DNA of 7,246 nt. It comes from an uncultured Eubacteriales bacterium (GTDB lineage Bacteria; Bacillota; Clostridia; Oscillospirales; CAG-272). Location: contig URZF01000075.1 in the NCBI GenBank assembly GCA_900552255.1, positions 1 through 7,246 on the forward strand. The letters are read 5' to 3'. Under the pieces are notes generated by a model. The model did no database searches, was not told where the DNA came from, and saw only the letters and a program-made list of their open reading frames with translations. The stretch's first letter is position 1, and every line of letters starts with the position of its first letter. Position numbers and translations under genes: made by a program. Shown here in pieces: positions 6,601 through 7,246 of the stretch.

Positions 6601-7246
6601 GCACGGAGCAGGCGACTTCGACCGGACTTCGCGGCGGCTGGGGCATTGCCGAAAATGCCGGCAAGCCGTACTTTATCACCGCGTCCTCGAAGAACGCCTA
6701 TGACAGCGCGAATACGACGGCAGCGGCGGCCTCCTCGACGACGGAGCTTGTGCATGTCGTCGCAGTCTACGACTATGCGGCAGGGAAGCAGTATCTCTAC
6801 ATCAACGGGATCTGTGTCAACTCCGACGGTCAGGCTCTGAGCGGAGACTTTGCTCCCGCAGGCGCGGAAGCATTCAATAAGTTCTGCCTCGGTGCGGATT
6901 ACAAGGAAATTGCGAAAGCCACTTCGACGTCTGCGATCGATTTTCCGACCTCAGATATGACGATGGTAGATGCGAAAATCTACTCCGGAGCGCTGAACGC
7001 CGAGCAGGTGAAGAACGCATACGGAGAAGCGTTGGCACTTTTGGATGAAGGCACTCCTGTTACGCCGACCTCTCCGGAGGCATACGTGGATTTCGATTTT
7101 TCGGATGGGACGATTACCGATACAAAGGGCAATGTTACGATCGAGAACAAGGGCGCGACGGTCGGCACGGCGGCTGTGACGGCCGGTACGAAGTCGGCGA
7201 CGGTGAATGCTCTGCGCGTGAGCAATTCCGGCGAATATGTGCTTTG
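3594..7246 (+). CDS. Prepilin-anchored metallophosphoesterase with tandem LamG-like repeats (3' partial)
   Basis: The frame is open for 1217 codons and runs off the window. The N-terminus MRQRKRG7/F8TVTE12 is a type IV prepilin leader: cleavage after G7, F at +1 and Glu at +5, then a hydrophobic helix to about residue 35. Residues 36-215 are charged and helical, including four TEAQV-type repeats, and probably form a stalk. Residues 219-525 form a calcineurin-like metallophosphoesterase with D229-x-H231, G270-D271, G307-N-H-D310, H401 and G437-H-L-H440 all present. Residues about 544-651 are Fn3-like. LamG-like repeats begin at Y665, Y910 and Y1164, joined by short Thr/Pro/Asp linkers. At more than 1200 residues it far exceeds a usual pilin of about 150-200. 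It may be a minor pilin-like tip protein, or simply a membrane-anchored surface enzyme using a prepilin signal. No pilus assembly genes or prepilin peptidase are in the window. Confidence 0.95.
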   Translation, partial: MRQRKRGFTVTELVIFIVVIAILAGSMITGFVVLGNEMKAAKREREENQAALQAKLDEIAAKLSGTGSGLSWEDFENELASQLAKQEASWTEALNRALDEYAEKHASGAGLTEAQVKAIMEEALAGQLTEAQVRNIVNNAVRGLDNAPSAAEISKIVRQALSSYMTAEQVEAFVDATISGQNEKIQQIVDEARENMQKEFKKLLDTYFESNQKEFDSDNIIFSFAAISDMHIMNSATDAVAKKFESALQQLKAQALLDDADGLDAVFAVGDIIDTGYSGKYEQTNYFKAIYESVFSPTEVPMIYTPGNHDVKGWWTANSASEAKNIDALLGDNYFLTDIDAEALASMGNRHCVINGFHVITMLPTSQDPVTFTDDALKWFDETLAQVTAENPDQFVFVLTHPMIYDTVYGSDLGTYWYTKDLTEILNKYPQAVTFSGHLHFPLNDPRSIMQTGFTSLGCGSVRYMAIEAGQYEDMAGNTTMLDKDEFSQGLLVQIDGDGNMRITRMDFYHEEVIGEYWTVARPEADGSHLEKYSKDRGREENNAAPVLSTLDVTLGATSGSAQAVSVSFASGTDDEFVHHYQLVVSEKSGNVLATYNILSDFYRHGKLSDMKTTWEKELAALPKGGTYVVTLTAYDSWGAESNTLTKEFKTASNDPEDSKLPEAYVDFDFKDGTITDAKGNVTIENKGATVGTAAVTAGTKSATVNALRVSNSGEYVLCTFNKLDTGDTVKAWAENGFSVEAFYVMGMKGSIQGVVCGTEYGGWGLAEDRTGTPYFITGYGDNKYNKGAYASSASSTTELVHVVAVYDYVSKLNLIYINGVLAGSTAIEGSFYPGRDEAFNKFCLGADYITEGRITATLTSEFPSSDMTMVDAKIYASALNSEQVKTAYANALAILDEDTPDTPTAPTVYVDFDFKDGTITDTKGNVTIENKGATVGTAAVTAGTKSATVNALRVSNSGEYVLCTFNKLDTDDAVKEWAENGFTVEAFYVMGTKGGVQGVVCGTEQATSTGLRGGWGIAENAGKPYFITASSKNAYDSANTTAAAASSTTELVHVVAVYDYAAGKQYLYINGICVNSDGQALSGDFAPAGAEAFNKFCLGADYKEIAKATSTSAIDFPTSDMTMVDAKIYSGALNAEQVKNAYGEALALLDEGTPVTPTSPEAYVDFDFSDGTITDTKGNVTIENKGATVGTAAVTAGTKSATVNALRVSNSGEYVL
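3924..4127 (+). repeat. Helical TEAQV-type repeats in the gene 3 stalk
   Basis: Four related helical units start at residues 111 (LTEAQVKAIMEEAL), 128 (LTEAQVRNIVNNAV), 148 (PSAAEISKIVRQAL) and 165 (MTAEQVEAFVDATI), spaced 17, 20 and 17 residues apart. The shared pattern is a hydrophobic or Pro cap, two polar residues, A/E, then a V/I-x-x-I/F-V/M core. Heptad-like charged helices flank them (residues 37-63 and 180-210). The unit looks like a rigid spacer between membrane and enzyme. Confidence 0.6.
4236..5546 (+). repeat. MPE and Fn3-like cassette, copy 2
   Basis: This is the paralogue of 1400-2743. It starts at F215, directly after the helical stalk, and ends before the first LamG-like repeat of gene 3. 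All metal-binding residues are conserved. The loop after SDLG is eight residues shorter than in gene 2. Confidence 0.85.
5586..6284 (+). repeat. LamG-like repeat 1 of gene 3, short subtype
   Basis: Residues 665-897. It shares short-subtype loops with the gene 2 module. Its N-terminal block at 5628-5749 is almost identical in DNA to repeats 2 and 3, differing at four positions from each, all synonymous. A linker rich in Asp/Thr/Pro follows. Confidence 0.85.
6321..7046 (+). repeat. LamG-like repeat 2 of gene 3, long subtype
   Basis: Residues 910-1151. It has the long-subtype insertion (Q-A-T-S-T-G-L-R before GGWG) and the NGICVNS loop, matching the gene 1 module rather than the adjacent repeat 1. 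Its N-terminal block at 6363-6484 is almost identical in DNA to repeats 1 and 3. The unit-to-unit spacing is 245 residues from repeat 1 and 254 to repeat 3. Confidence 0.85.
7083..7246 (+). repeat. LamG-like repeat 3 of gene 3, truncated by window end
   Basis: Residues 1164 onward. Only the first strands are present. The block 7125-7246 matches repeats 1 and 2 with four synonymous differences each. Because the subtype-defining loops lie beyond the window edge, long or short cannot be assigned. Confidence 0.85.

Noticed and set aside
5502..6755. 417-codon open frame on the - strand opposite the LamG repeats
   Set aside because: Its internal repeats simply mirror the LamG repeats on the sense strand. 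Arg/His-rich composition and no supported start argue against a gene.
5586..7246. Tandem repeats as a CRISPR array
   Set aside because: The units are about 735-762 nt apart, in frame, and encode a folded domain; there are no short repeats and spacers.

Overview
The window looks like chromosomal DNA from a Gram-positive member of the class Clostridia, probably an uncultured gut-type lineage. The basis is two lipoprotein signal peptides of the MKK-(hydrophobic)-C-G type, a prepilin leader of the RGFTVTELV type common in such genomes, AGGAG-like ribosome binding sites, and AT-rich intergenic DNA between moderately GC-rich genes. The assignment is inference; no marker gene is present.

All real genes are on the + strand. 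Positions 1-122 hold a consensus sigma-A promoter (TTGACA, 17 bp, TATAAT) and a short leader. Gene 1 (123-1097) is a lipoprotein with a Pro/Glu/Ser/Thr linker and one LamG-like jelly-roll domain. Gene 2 (1220-3469) is a lipoprotein with a calcineurin-like metallophosphoesterase (MPE), an Fn3-like domain and one LamG-like domain. Gene 3 (3594 to beyond the end) is missed by a start-to-stop ORF search because it has no stop in the window. It begins with a type IV prepilin signal and continues with a helical stalk, a second copy of the same MPE and Fn3-like cassette, and at least three LamG-like repeats, the last cut by the window edge.

The three genes form one paralogous family built from shared modules with different anchors: a lipid anchor in genes 1 and 2, and a prepilin-type membrane helix in gene 3. 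The MPE metal-binding motifs are complete in both copies, so both are expected to be active enzymes outside the cytoplasmic membrane. The LamG-like modules probably bind a glycan or another surface ligand. The substrate is not visible in the sequence. No clear intrinsic terminator separates the genes, so co-transcription from the first promoter is possible. A GC-rich 12-bp hairpin and a possible 14-codon leader ORF precede gene 3.

The most notable points are the exchange of anchor at a sharp boundary (F61 in gene 2, F215 in gene 3), the mosaic of two LamG subtypes, and a 122-nt block nearly identical in all three gene 3 repeats with only synonymous differences. I cannot tell from sequence alone whether this architecture has been described before.
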